60,205 nt of DNA from Nitrospiria bacterium. Its GTDB lineage: Bacteria; Nitrospirota; UBA9217. The position numbers and the translations under genes are program-made. Location: NCBI GenBank assembly GCA_919902495.1, contig CAKKRC010000014.1, positions 1 through 60,205 on the forward strand, in the 5' to 3' direction. The notes under the pieces are model-generated. The model saw only the letters and a list, made by a program, of their open reading frames with translations. It had not been told where the DNA came from and did no database searches. Shown piece after piece: positions 41,285-49,361 of this stretch; within the stretch, counting starts at the first letter, position 1, and every line of letters begins with the position of its first letter.

Positions 41285-41428
41285 CTTGCCACAGAGGGCT
41301 CAGAGCGCACGGAGAACAGCCACAGCAAGAAGTGATCGGTTTCCTCGGTGGCCTCGGTGATCTCGGCGGCGAAAAGAATTTGCATTTTCAATCTTCGATT
41401 TCCATTTTCAATTTCGCGGCACGCGGAA
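41285..41428. repeat. Word repeats CCACAGAG ... CTCGGTGG, then CATTTTCAAT words
   Basis: TTGCCACAGAGGGCTCAGAG faces GGTTTCCTCGGTGGCCTCGG, an imperfect palindrome of the same kind as 31126. It is followed by ATTTGCATTTTCAATCT-type words. It fills the gap between nfeD and the slipin gene. Confidence 0.65.
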
Positions 41429-41442
41429 CAAGGAGGCAGCAC

Positions 41443-42219
41443 ATGGGCTACCAGGCAGTTGGACTCGGTATCATGGTTTTCATCTTCATCGGTGCGTGGT
41501 TACTGTTCAACATCTTCAAGATCCTGAAGCAGTACGAGCGGGGTGTCATCTTCACTCTCGGGAGAGTGCCGGATGACGGCGGGGTCAAAGGCCCGGGACT
41601 CATCATTCTCTGGCCCGGCATCCAGAAGATGGTGCGCGTGGGGCTCCGGACCGTGACCATGGACGTTCCCAGCCAGGACGTGATCACCAAGGACAACGTG
41701 AGCGTGAAAGTGAACGCCGTGGTCTACTTCCGGGTGATCGATCCGCGCAAAGCTATCATCGAGGTCGAGGACTTCTACTACGCGACGTCGCTCATCTCGC
41801 AGACGACGCTCCGGAGCATTCTCGGCCAGAACATGCTGGACGACCTGCTTTCGAACCGCGAGTCCATCAACGCCGAGCTCCAGAAGGTCATCGACGAACA
41901 GACCGAGCCCTGGGGCGTGAAGGTGACCGCGGTGGAAGTGAAGAACGTCGACCTCCCGGTGGAAATGCAGCGCGCCATCGCCATTCAGGCGCAGGCCGAA
42001 CGGGAACGCCGGGCGAAGATCATCCACGCCGAGGGTGAGCTACAGGCGTCCCACAAGCTGGGCGAGGCAGCTGCGATCATCAGCAAGGACCCCGTCGCGC
42101 TCCAGCTCCGCTATCTCCAGACCCTCACCGAGATCGGGACCGAGAAGAACACCACCATCGTCTTCCCGCTCCCCATCGATCTCATGGCGGCGTTCAGGAA
42201 GATCGCCGACAAGGCCTGA
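41443..42219 (+). CDS. Slipin / stomatin-like SPFH protein
   Basis: Slipins form membrane-associated oligomers in lipid microdomains. It is 258 residues from the ATG at 41443 (AAGGAGG upstream). The N-terminal helix (about 5-26) anchors it. The SPFH domain (about 30-190) includes [13 protein letters not shown]-type start, [16 protein letters not shown] and [18 protein letters not shown]. The C-terminal part is helical. It is paired with NfeD, the common operon partner. Confidence 0.95.
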   Translation: MGYQAVGLGIMVFIFIGAWLLFNIFKILKQYERGVIFTLGRVPDDGGVKGPGLIILWPGIQKMVRVGLRTVTMDVPSQDVITKDNVSVKVNAVVYFRVIDPRKAIIEVEDFYYATSLISQTTLRSILGQNMLDDLLSNRESINAELQKVIDEQTEPWGVKVTAVEVKNVDLPVEMQRAIAIQAQAERERRAKIIHAEGELQASHKLGEAAAIISKDPVALQLRYLQTLTEIGTEKNTTIVFPLPIDLMAAFRKIADKA

Positions 42220-42252
42220 TACTGCCTTTCCCACTCAACGGCTGAAAAAAGG

Positions 42253-42285
42253 AAGGGGCCCGGTCATTTGACCGGGCCCCTTTTT
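42253..42285 (+). terminator. Rho-independent terminator of nfeD-slipin
   Basis: GGGGCCCGGTCA and TGACCGGGCCCC form a perfect 12-bp stem with a two-base TT loop, followed by TTTTTC. It lies 35 bases after the slipin stop. It can also serve the ferredoxin gene on the other strand, since the left flank is A-rich. Confidence 0.92.
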
Positions 42286-42310
42286 CATTGCATCACTGTT
42301 GTAAAGCTGA

Positions 42311-42496
42311 TTACATCTCGGTAACGGTGATCGCGTTCTGCGGGCAGTTCTCCACGCAGGTCAGGCAATTGATGCACTCGGCCATGTTCACTGCTTCCGC
42401 CTTGCCGCCATTGACCGCAAATACCGCCTGGGGGCAGAGGTTCGCGCAGGTGCCGTCTCCGTCGCACTTGCCGGTATCGATTGTCACCATGATCAT
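42311..42496 (-). CDS. Small two-cluster ferredoxin with Asp in cluster I
   Basis: The 61 residues have two ferredoxin motifs. The second is complete: CINCLTCVENCP. The first reads CDGDGTCANLCP, that is C-x2-D-x2-C-x3-CP, with Asp where the second Cys should be. Asp at this place ligates a [4Fe-4S] or [3Fe-4S] cluster in some archaeal ferredoxins. GGAGGAA precedes the ATG at 42496. The gene is monocistronic. Confidence 0.9.
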   Translation of the reverse strand: MIMVTIDTGKCDGDGTCANLCPQAVFAVNGGKAEAVNMAECINCLTCVENCPQNAITVTEM

Positions 42497-42633
42497 GTAG
42501 ATGTTCCTCCTTAAAAATGGGTTGCAACTCAAATCAGGGCACATAATACCGAGAGATGGGCAGAAAAGCAACAGGAATTCGCGCCAGGGCAACAGGGACC
42601 GGACATGGGGCAAATGATAACATGTCTTATTTA

Positions 42634-43668
42634 TCAAGCAGTTCGTTCGTCCCTGAGATAGACCGTGCGCGTAGGATAAGGAAACTCGATGCCTTCCTGC
42701 CTGAACCGCTTTAGGATCCGCTTGTTCAGTTCGTTCATGACGGGATTCTGGTCCGCGATCTCGCGGATATGACACAACAGGCTGAAGTTCAGCGATGAGT
42801 CGCCAAAGCCGGGAAGGAGCCGGACCAACGGCGCAGGCTCGGCCAGCAGGCCGGGGACCTCGGCTTGGGCCTTTTTCACCTCTTCTAGCAATACCCGTTC
42901 GACTTGGTCCGGGTCCGATGCATAACTTACGTTCACGGGAAGCTGCAGGACCATCTTCTGTTCGGGAAGGTAGTAGTTCGTGATGACGCTCTGGGACAGT
43001 TTATTGTTGGGAACGACCACCATATTATTGGGAAGCATGCGGATCCGCGTCGTCCGCCAGCCGATGTCCTCGACGTACCCTTCCTGGCCGCCCTCCAGCT
43101 GGATGAAGTCCCCAACCCGTATGGCCTGCTCCGCCATGATATGGATGCCGGCGAACAGGTTGGACAGCGTGTCCTGCAGGGCAAGGGCCATGGCCAGTCC
43201 GCCGACGCCGAGAGCGGTTATGAGCGGCGCGATGGAGATGCCCAGGTAGTTCAGGATGATCAGAACGCCGATGACATAGATCACTGCTTTGACCACGGCA
43301 AGGAGGAGGCTGGTCACGGAGATGGGGAGCTCGACTTGTTTCAGGAAATAGGCGAGCAACCGGCCGCTCACATTGGCTAGCCCCATGGTAATGGCGAAGA
43401 TGATCGAAAGATGCATCCCCCGCGTGGCGTAAGCGAACCAGGACTCCGGCAGGTTTGCCATCCTGATGCCGATGTACATCGACAGGACCATGACCAGGAA
43501 CAGCGAGGGGATCCGGAGGCCGGCGACAAGAAGGTCGTCGATCCGGGTCTCGGTCTTCCGGGTGATCCGGTGCAGTATCCGGAAGAGGAGATTGCGGAGC
43601 AACAGGAGCAACGCCATGCTGCCCAGGACAATGAGACTGGATACGAGCCAGGGTTGTTGATCGTTCAT
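42634..43668 (-). CDS. MscS-family mechanosensitive channel
   Basis: It opens under membrane tension. It is 344 residues from the ATG at 43668, with four or five N-terminal helices. The pore helix and start of the beta domain read ALGVGGLAMALALQDTLSNLFAGIHIM. The vestibule has GDFIQLEGGQEGYVEDIGWRTTRIR and MLPNNMVVVPNNKLS. A further ATG at 43683 is possible. A still earlier one would lie inside the tusA terminator. Confidence 0.94.
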   Translation of the reverse strand: MNDQQPWLVSSLIVLGSMALLLLLRNLLFRILHRITRKTETRIDDLLVAGLRIPSLFLVMVLSMYIGIRMANLPESWFAYATRGMHLSIIFAITMGLANVSGRLLAYFLKQVELPISVTSLLLAVVKAVIYVIGVLIILNYLGISIAPLITALGVGGLAMALALQDTLSNLFAGIHIMAEQAIRVGDFIQLEGGQEGYVEDIGWRTTRIRMLPNNMVVVPNNKLSQSVITNYYLPEQKMVLQLPVNVSYASDPDQVERVLLEEVKKAQAEVPGLLAEPAPLVRLLPGFGDSSLNFSLLCHIREIADQNPVMNELNKRILKRFRQEGIEFPYPTRTVYLRDERTA

Positions 43669-43716
43669 GATCGGTAAAGGCATCCCTTCAACGGAATTTT
43701 CGTTGCGGAGAACGCG

Positions 43717-43740
43717 AAAACCCGGCATACCATGCCGGGC
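43717..43740 (-). terminator. Rho-independent terminator of the isc-tusA operon
   Basis: On the minus strand CCCGGCAT, a short GGT-type loop and ATGCCGGG are followed by TTTT. It lies 37 bases after the tusA stop. Confidence 0.8.
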
Positions 43741-43776
43741 CTGACGGTCTCCTGCGTGCTCCGGGCTGAACGCCCG

Positions 43777-44025
43777 CTACTTCTTCCGGACGAATACATG
43801 GTACTCGTCCGTCCCCTCGACCTTGACCAGCCCGAGGTACTCATTGCCCGTCCGCTTGCACCATGCGGGCATGTCCATCTCGATGCCGTCGTCGTCGGAT
43901 TGCACTTCCAGCACCTGCCCGGGCTGCATTTCCTTGATCTTGTTCGCGGTCTTGAAGATAGGCACGGGGCATGCCAAGCCAACACAATCCAGAACATCGT
44001 CCGGTATGATCTCTTTGAGGTCCAT
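43777..44025 (-). CDS. TusA-family sulfurtransferase
   Basis: TusA-like proteins carry persulfide sulfur from cysteine desulfurases. The 82 residues have the active-site motif LACPVPIFKT (CPxP) near 19-22 and the C-terminal strand pattern TGNEYLGLVKVEG. It is the last gene of iscR-iscS-iscU-tusA, so it likely receives sulfur from the IscS encoded beside it. Whether that IscS is active is in question. Confidence 0.93.
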   Translation of the reverse strand: MDLKEIIPDDVLDCVGLACPVPIFKTANKIKEMQPGQVLEVQSDDDGIEMDMPAWCKRTGNEYLGLVKVEGTDEYHVFVRKK

Positions 44026-44034
44026 TCGTGCGAC

Positions 44035-44463
44035 TCACTCCATCTCGTTCTCGTGACCGGTCTCGGCAGGCATCGTCACGGGAGAGGCAAGGCCTTTTTT
44101 CTTGTAGTAATCGTCCAGCGCTGATTTGAGCGCTTCCTCCGCCAGCACCGAGCAGTGCATCTTCACTTTCGGCAGACCGCCGAGCGCCTCGGCGACCGCC
44201 GCGTTGGAGATCTTGATCGCTTCGTCGATGGTCTTGCCCTTTACCAGGTCCGTGACCATGCTGCTGGTCGCGATGGCCGCCCCGCACCCGAAGGTCTTGA
44301 ACTTTGCGTCGACGATCACATTGTTCTCCACCTTGATGTAGAGCCTCATCACGTCGCCGCAGACCGGGTTGCCCACGGTGCCGACACCGTCGGCGTTCTC
44401 GATCTCGCCCACATTATGGGGCTGGGCGAAATGCTCCATCACTTTCGAACTGTACTGTTCCAT
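44035..44463 (-). CDS. iscU: Fe-S cluster scaffold protein IscU
   Basis: IscU assembles [2Fe-2S] and [4Fe-4S] clusters. The 142 residues keep all ligands: Cys in NPVCGDVMRLYI with the neighbouring Asp, Cys in FKTFGCGAAIATSS, and Cys in KVKMHCSVLAEEAL preceded by His. The C-terminal tail is longer than in E. coli. It lies 10 bases after iscS. Confidence 0.96.
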   Translation of the reverse strand: MEQYSSKVMEHFAQPHNVGEIENADGVGTVGNPVCGDVMRLYIKVENNVIVDAKFKTFGCGAAIATSSMVTDLVKGKTIDEAIKISNAAVAEALGGLPKVKMHCSVLAEEALKSALDDYYKKKGLASPVTMPAETGHENEME

Positions 44464-44473
44464 AGATCCCTCC

Positions 44474-45658
44474 TCAGGTTGTTTTCCTGTTCTTTAGCAT
44501 ATCCTCATAGAGCGGGGACATTTCCCGCAGACGCTGTACGATGGGCGGAAGTTTTTCGATCACATAGTCCACATCCTCCGCACTGGTCCCCATGCCGAGC
44601 GTCATCAGCAGGGTGCCGTTGGCCGCCGCTGCATCTGTCCCGATGCAGGAGAGCACATGCGACGACTTGAGCGACCGCGAGGTGCACGCCGATCCGCTGG
44701 ACACGTAAATGCCAGCCATGTTCAGGAACAGGAGCATGGACTCCCCTTCCACGAACAGGAACGAAACGTTCACGTTGTGCGGAAGCCGCCGGGTAGGATG
44801 GCCGTTCAAGATCAGGTCCGAGATCCTGTCCTGAAGCCCTTTCAAGAGTTTGTCTCGAAGCGGCAGCAGATAGCCGCTCCGGTTCGGCAGTTCCGCAGCC
44901 GCGATCTCGGCGGCCTTGCCCAGTCCCACGATCCCCGGAACGTCCTCGGTGCCGCCCCGCCTGCCGTCCTCCTGAACGCCGCCTTCGATCTGCGGTTTGA
45001 TCCGGACCCCTTTTCGGACGAACAGCGCGGCTGTCCCCTTGGGGCCGTAGAACTGGTGCCCCGAAAGGGACAGCGCGTCCACGCCGAGGGCCTGTACATC
45101 CACAGGGACCCATCCCACGGAGGCCACGGCATCGGTGTGGAACAGCGCCCCTTTCGCCCGGGTGATCGCTCCGATCTCCTCGATCGGCTGCAAGGTCCCG
45201 ATCTCGTTGTTCGAATGCATGATCGAGACAAGGACCGTTTCCTTGGTGATGGCCTTCGCAACGTCTTCCGGGTCTATGATCCCCTGCTTGTCCGGCGCTA
45301 TGGCAGTGACCTTGAAACCGGCTTTTTCCAGGGACTTCACCGGGTGCAGAACGGAGAAATGCTCCACCTGGGAAACGATGATGTGATCGCCCTTTTTGAT
45401 GTTGGCCTGGGCAAGCCCTTTGACGGCAAAATTATTGGACTCCGTACCGCTGGAGGTGAAGAAGATCTCCTCCGGTTTTGCCCCGATAAGCGCGGCGGTC
45501 TTTACCCGGGCGTCCTCCACGGCGTTCTTGGCTTCCCGGCCCATATCATGGAGATTGGAGGGATTGCCGAACTTCGCGGTGAAATAGGGCAGCATGGCTT
45601 CCACGACCTTGGGATGCACCGGCGTGGTCGCCGCATGGTCGAGATATACTTTTCGCAC
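44474..45658 (-). CDS. iscS: Cysteine desulfurase IscS/NifS with Gln in place of the PLP lysine
   Basis: The enzyme takes sulfur from cysteine for Fe-S clusters. It is 394 residues from the GTG at 45658, ten bases from AAGGGGG. A TTG six bases upstream is possible. Features intact: YLDHAATTPVHP, TSSGTESNN, VEHFSVL (His100), HTDAVAS (Asp176) and the sulfur-carrying Cys in SSGSACTSRSL. At the PLP Schiff-base position the family has SGHK, but here it reads SGHQFYGPKG (Gln202, codon at 45053-45055). One base change from AAG explains it. Confidence 0.93.
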   Translation of the reverse strand: MRKVYLDHAATTPVHPKVVEAMLPYFTAKFGNPSNLHDMGREAKNAVEDARVKTAALIGAKPEEIFFTSSGTESNNFAVKGLAQANIKKGDHIIVSQVEHFSVLHPVKSLEKAGFKVTAIAPDKQGIIDPEDVAKAITKETVLVSIMHSNNEIGTLQPIEEIGAITRAKGALFHTDAVASVGWVPVDVQALGVDALSLSGHQFYGPKGTAALFVRKGVRIKPQIEGGVQEDGRRGGTEDVPGIVGLGKAAEIAAAELPNRSGYLLPLRDKLLKGLQDRISDLILNGHPTRRLPHNVNVSFLFVEGESMLLFLNMAGIYVSSGSACTSRSLKSSHVLSCIGTDAAAANGTLLMTLGMGTSAEDVDYVIEKLPPIVQRLREMSPLYEDMLKNRKTT

Positions 45659-45660
45659 GA

Positions 45661-46137
45661 TCAACAGACCCCCTTTCCCGCCGCGACAAGCTTCTTGCGG
45701 TGTACCGGATGTTCGCGGTCCTTCCCGTGGTACTGGCGAAGCAGCTGTTCGAACGTGATGCTGTCCAGCGCCTCTTCGATCTTTTCTCCCACCTTGCTCC
45801 AGACCATCCGGGCAACGCAGTCCTCGGCCTGGTAACAGCCGTCCGTCGCGCCGGGCTCCAGGCAGTGGGACAGGGCGATCGGTCCTTCGAGCGCCCGGAC
45901 CACGTCGCCGATCGTCAGTTCGACCGGCTTCCGGGCCAGTTCATAGCCCCCATGGGGCCCGCGCACGCTTTCGATGATGCCCGCCTTGCCGAGCCGGTGG
46001 AGGATCTGTTCAAGATAGGAGAGCGATATCCGCTGGCGCTCGGCGATCTCCTTGATGGCGAGCGGCCCCTTGCCGTAGTTTCGAGCGATCTCGAACAGGG
46101 CGCGAACACCGTATTTTCCTTTTGTCGAAAGTTTCAT
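45661..46137 (-). CDS. iscR: Fe-S cluster-sensing Rrf2 regulator IscR
   Basis: IscR represses the isc operon when loaded with [2Fe-2S]. It is 158 residues from the ATG at 46137, giving MKLSTKGKYGVRAL. The winged HTH includes ERQRISLSYLEQILHRL and SVRGPHGGYELAR. Three cysteines (HCLEPGATDGC, then EDC) can ligate the cluster. A near-perfect type-1 binding site overlaps its promoter. It heads the operon. Confidence 0.95.
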   Translation of the reverse strand: MKLSTKGKYGVRALFEIARNYGKGPLAIKEIAERQRISLSYLEQILHRLGKAGIIESVRGPHGGYELARKPVELTIGDVVRALEGPIALSHCLEPGATDGCYQAEDCVARMVWSKVGEKIEEALDSITFEQLLRQYHGKDREHPVHRKKLVAAGKGVC

Positions 46138-46179
46138 GGCAGCACACGATGCGGGACTGTAAGCATCCCGTATGCACCT

Positions 46180-46212
46180 ACGATAACAAACCTGACTAAT
46201 TCTGTCAAGTAT
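46180..46212 (-). promoter_or_regulatory. isc promoter with IscR type-1 binding site
   Basis: On the minus strand a perfect TTGACA (46208-46203), 17 bases and TATCGT (46185-46180). Bases 46188-46212 form a dyad with GACT and GTCA half-sites that matches 23 of 25 positions of the E. coli IscR type-1 consensus by eye. It covers the -35 box and the spacer, so holo-IscR would repress. The start site would lie about 36 bases before iscR. Confidence 0.8.
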
Positions 46213-46389
46213 TTTTCCGGGTGTTTGATCCGGCGAACGGTCGTTACCCCGCCGTTGGATACTCCTGTGCAAGAAAGCAATCTGGTAGAGCTCCCGCTCA
46301 GTTTGAAATGCACTTCAATGTGATTTTTCAACAACGGGGTTTACTGCGATGAGATACTGTGGTATGGTACCAACAAGGCGGAAATGGGC

Positions 46390-46845
46390 ATGTGGATACA
46401 GATGAGCGTGAATACCGTCCTGTTCGACAGCAAGAACAGCAGCTACATCGTCGTCCTGAAGGATGAGACAGGGAAGAAGCTCCTGCCCATCTGGATCGGC
46501 GCGGCGGAAGGCAATTCCATAGCCCTGGCGATGAGCAACGTGAAGGCCGGCCGCCCCCTCACCCATGACCTGATGATCAGCATCTTCGACCGGCTGGAGA
46601 TCGAGATCGCCCGGGTCGTCATAAGCGATCTCATCGACAATACCTTCTACGCCTCCCTGTACCTCCTCCACAACAGCAAGGAGTTCCATATCGATTCCCG
46701 CCCCAGCGACGCCATCGCCATCGCGATCCGGGTCGGCGCGCCCATCTTCGTCCAGGAAGAGGTCCTCGCGAAGCAGGACCAGTCGACGCTCGATAACTGG
46801 ATGAAGAACCTCGGGGAAGGCGGCGGGACGGAATACAACGCTTAA
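46390..46845 (+). CDS. Bifunctional nuclease (BFN, DUF151) protein
   Basis: The family has reported DNase/RNase activity in plants and is widespread in bacteria. The 151 residues match DUF151: YIVVLKDETGKKLLPIWIG, AMSNVKAGRPLTHDLM and SRPSDAIAIAIRVGAPIFVQ. The ATG at 46390 is chosen for spacing to AAGGCGG. ATGs at 46384 and 46402 are alternatives. It is divergent from iscR. Confidence 0.93.
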   Translation: MWIQMSVNTVLFDSKNSSYIVVLKDETGKKLLPIWIGAAEGNSIALAMSNVKAGRPLTHDLMISIFDRLEIEIARVVISDLIDNTFYASLYLLHNSKEFHIDSRPSDAIAIAIRVGAPIFVQEEVLAKQDQSTLDNWMKNLGEGGGTEYNA

Positions 46846-46850
46846 ACAGA

Positions 46851-46874
46851 ATGAGCTGCCGGTCGGCAGCTCAT
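46851..46874 (+). terminator. Rho-independent-type hairpin after the BFN gene
   Basis: ATGAGCTGCC and GGCAGCTCAT form a perfect 10-bp stem with a four-base GGTC loop, six bases after the stop. The T-tract is short (CTTCATT), so termination may be moderate. Confidence 0.7.
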
Positions 46875-46933
46875 CTTCATTGCAAATTTTAAATTGGAAA
46901 TTGAAAAATGTAAATGTACAGAACGAGACGGTC

Positions 46934-47080
46934 TAACAGGCTGTTGAAATAGTATTTTAGCTGTCTTTGCGAGCGGAGCGAAGCAATCGCGCAGTTAAAT
47001 AAATCAACAAGTTCGAGATTGCCGCGTCGCAAAAAGCGCTCCTCGCAATGACGAAATAGGGGTTTTTCAACAACCTGCTA
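46934..47080. mobile_element. MITE-like element A with TAACAG/CTGTTGAAA ends
   Basis: The ends TAACAGGCTGTTGAAA (46934) and TTTCAACAACCTGCTA (ending 47080) are inverted. The interior holds a REP-like palindrome (GCGAGCGGAGCGAAGCAATC to GATTGCCGCGTCGC, CTCGCAATGACG). It lies just downstream of ubiX, and element B with the same ends lies on the other side. No ORF is encoded. Confidence 0.7.
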
Positions 47081-47107
47081 ATCCTCAATCCGCAATCCGA
47101 AATTGTA

Positions 47108-47707
47108 TTACAACCCCCACCTCGGCGACAGTTCATTCTCCACCCCCAGCGCATCGAGCACCCTGCCCGCGACAAAGTCGACCATGTCCTGCAGCTTTTT
47201 CGGATGGTGATAGAATGCCGGCATGGCCGGTATGATATGGCATCCCATCTCGGACAGGGAGAGCATGTTCCTGAGATGGATCGGGGAAAGCGGCATCTCC
47301 CGCGGCACGATGATGAGCTTCCTTTTTTCCTTGATGGTCACATCGGCGGCGCGCTCGATCAGGTTCGACGCGAATCCGTTCGCTATGGACGCAAGCGCTT
47401 TCATGGAGCACGGGACCACGACCATGCCGTCCACCTTCGCCGAACCGCTGGCGATGGGCGAATACATGTTGTCCTCGTCGAAATACCGGAGCTGTCCTTC
47501 CTTTGCCTCCAGGTGCTTCTCCAGGGTATTCTGGATGTCCGTCTCCGAACCTTTCAGCAGCAATCCCGTCTCGTCGTTCAGGATCGCCAGCCCGTCGCCG
47601 GTGATGGTCAGGTACACATTGTGCTCGCCCTTGATCAGGGTCTGGAGCACGCGCATGCCGTAGGGGGCGCCGCTGGCGCCGGTTATTGCGATGGTATAGA
47701 TCGCCAT
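47108..47707 (-). CDS. ubiX: Flavin prenyltransferase UbiX
   Basis: UbiX makes the prenylated FMN cofactor used by UbiD-type decarboxylases. The 199 residues have the N-terminal TGASGAPYG flavin site, IASGSAKVDGMVVVPCSM and the C-terminal REMPLSPIHLRNMLSLSEMG. The ATG at 47707 follows AAAGGA. No ubiD is in the window. The gene is bracketed by two MITE-like elements with shared ends. Confidence 0.94.
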   Translation of the reverse strand: MAIYTIAITGASGAPYGMRVLQTLIKGEHNVYLTITGDGLAILNDETGLLLKGSETDIQNTLEKHLEAKEGQLRYFDEDNMYSPIASGSAKVDGMVVVPCSMKALASIANGFASNLIERAADVTIKEKRKLIIVPREMPLSPIHLRNMLSLSEMGCHIIPAMPAFYHHPKKLQDMVDFVAGRVLDALGVENELSPRWGL

Positions 47708-47734
47708 GATCGTTCCTTTCTCCCGTTCGTTCGT

Positions 47735-48039
47735 TAGCAGACTGTTGAAAAATGCTGTTCGACACATTTTCCCGTCATTCCCGCCCCTGCTTGCGTCATG
47801 CTGGGGCAGGCTCCGGCGGGAATCCAGGGTTTTCACATGTAAATGCACCCCACCTAACCTCCCCTTGGCAAGGGGAGGAATAATATGTAGCCCCTCCTTT
47901 CCAAGGAGGGGTTGGGGAGGTAATTTTCATGCTCCTTCATGCGCCGAAGGCTCATGAAAGTTTCATATCGTTACTGGATCCCCGTTTGCACGGGGATGAC
48001 GAATTAATCTACACATAAAGCTTTTTCATCATCCTGTTA
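47735..48039. mobile_element. MITE-like element B with nested palindromes
   Basis: Ends TAGCAGACTGTTGAAAAA (47735) and TTTTTCATCATCCTGTTA (ending 48039) match those of element A. The 305-base interior holds two further families: GTCATTCCCGCC with GGGATGACG (a GTCATTCC-type repeat), and CACCCCACCTAACCTCCCC with GGGGTTGGGGAGG (47846-47922), which also occurs at 23291-23369. No ORF. It fills the gap between ubiX and the MFS gene. Confidence 0.7.
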
Positions 48040-48055
48040 TTGATTGATCAGCACT

Positions 48056-49258
48056 TCATGCTTTCCGTTCCCGCAGCATCGCCAGCATCACGCTCGAAAC
48101 GAGCGCAAGTCCGGCACCCATGCCGAATGCCACGCCTGCGCCGAACCGTTCCCACGCCAGGCCGAAGAGGAGCGACGCCGGGAACGCGCCGATGCCGACG
48201 GTCAGATGATAGAGGCCGAAGGCGGAACCCCGGAGATGGACAGGCGCGAGATCTGCTACGAGCGCTTTCTCCACACCCTCGGTCAGGCCGAAATAGATGC
48301 CGTACGTTGCAAAGAGCGCCCAGACATGCCACTGCCGGCTCGCGAAGGCGAATCCCGCGTACACCAGGGCGTACACCACCCAGCCGGCGACGATGATCCT
48401 CTTTCTTCCCAGCCGGTCGGAGAGCATCCCTCCGGGCACGGAGAACGCCATCTTGACGACGTGGAGGGCCACCCAGATCGTGGGAAGGAGCGCGATGGGG
48501 ACGCCCAGCGACTGTGCGCGCACGAGGAGGAACGCATCTGTGGAGTTGCCGAGCGTAAAGATGAGGATGATCATCAGGTATTTCCGGAAGCTGCCCGGCA
48601 TCTCCGTCCAGGCCGACCGGAAGCTGAACGGCCCGCTGCCCGCGCCGGGAACGGCCTCCTTCTCCCGCAATCCAGCGAGCAGCAGGACCACGGCAAGCGT
48701 CCCGGGGATGAAGGAAAGCAGGAAGACCGTGGAGATGCTGTCCTGATAAAGCAGGAGCAGGCCCGTGGCAATGAGCGGTCCCACAATGGCCCCGCCATGG
48801 TCCATGGCCCGGTGGAAACCATATGCCATGCCGCGGAACTCGGGCGGCGTGGAATCGGCGATCATGGCGTCCCGCGGTGATGTCCTGAGCCCCTTGCCGA
48901 CACGGTCGGAAAAACGGAGCGCCAGCACCTGCACCCAGGAACCGGCAAAGGCAATGAGCGGCCTGATGACGTTCGAGATGGAATATCCTGCGACCACCCA
49001 GCCCTTGCGGCGCTTCACCCGGTCCGAGAGGTAACCCGAATAGAGCTTCAGCAGCGAGGCCGTTGACTCCGCGACGCCCTCGATCATGCCCAGGGCCGCC
49101 GGTCCCGCGCCGAGCACGGTGGTGAGGAACACCGGGAGCAGCGGATAGATCATCTCGGAGGCGGCATCGTTCAGCAGGCTGACAAATCCGAGGATGACGA
49201 CATTGCGGGTAAGGCCCTGACGCCAGGTTGCCGGGCCGGACAGATCACGTTCAGACAT
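48056..49258 (-). CDS. Major facilitator superfamily transporter
   Basis: The 400 residues have about 12 transmembrane helices. The GYLSDRVKRRKGWVVAGY loop between helices 2 and 3 is the MFS signature A, repeated in the second half as GGMLSDRLGRKRIIVAGW. The NDAASEMIYPLLPVFL motif near 30 is typical of a subfamily of exporters in soil and sediment bacteria. Substrate is unknown. The ATG at 49258 is the natural start. Confidence 0.92.
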   Translation of the reverse strand: MSERDLSGPATWRQGLTRNVVILGFVSLLNDAASEMIYPLLPVFLTTVLGAGPAALGMIEGVAESTASLLKLYSGYLSDRVKRRKGWVVAGYSISNVIRPLIAFAGSWVQVLALRFSDRVGKGLRTSPRDAMIADSTPPEFRGMAYGFHRAMDHGGAIVGPLIATGLLLLYQDSISTVFLLSFIPGTLAVVLLLAGLREKEAVPGAGSGPFSFRSAWTEMPGSFRKYLMIILIFTLGNSTDAFLLVRAQSLGVPIALLPTIWVALHVVKMAFSVPGGMLSDRLGRKRIIVAGWVVYALVYAGFAFASRQWHVWALFATYGIYFGLTEGVEKALVADLAPVHLRGSAFGLYHLTVGIGAFPASLLFGLAWERFGAGVAFGMGAGLALVSSVMLAMLRERKA

Positions 49259-49361
49259 AGGGGGAATGTAACCGATTCATGCTTTTTTTGCAAGGGAGGG
49301 AAAGTTCGGCGAAAGAGAAACCGCAGGGACGATCGTTCGCCTCGCTACTGCCTGACCGCTC

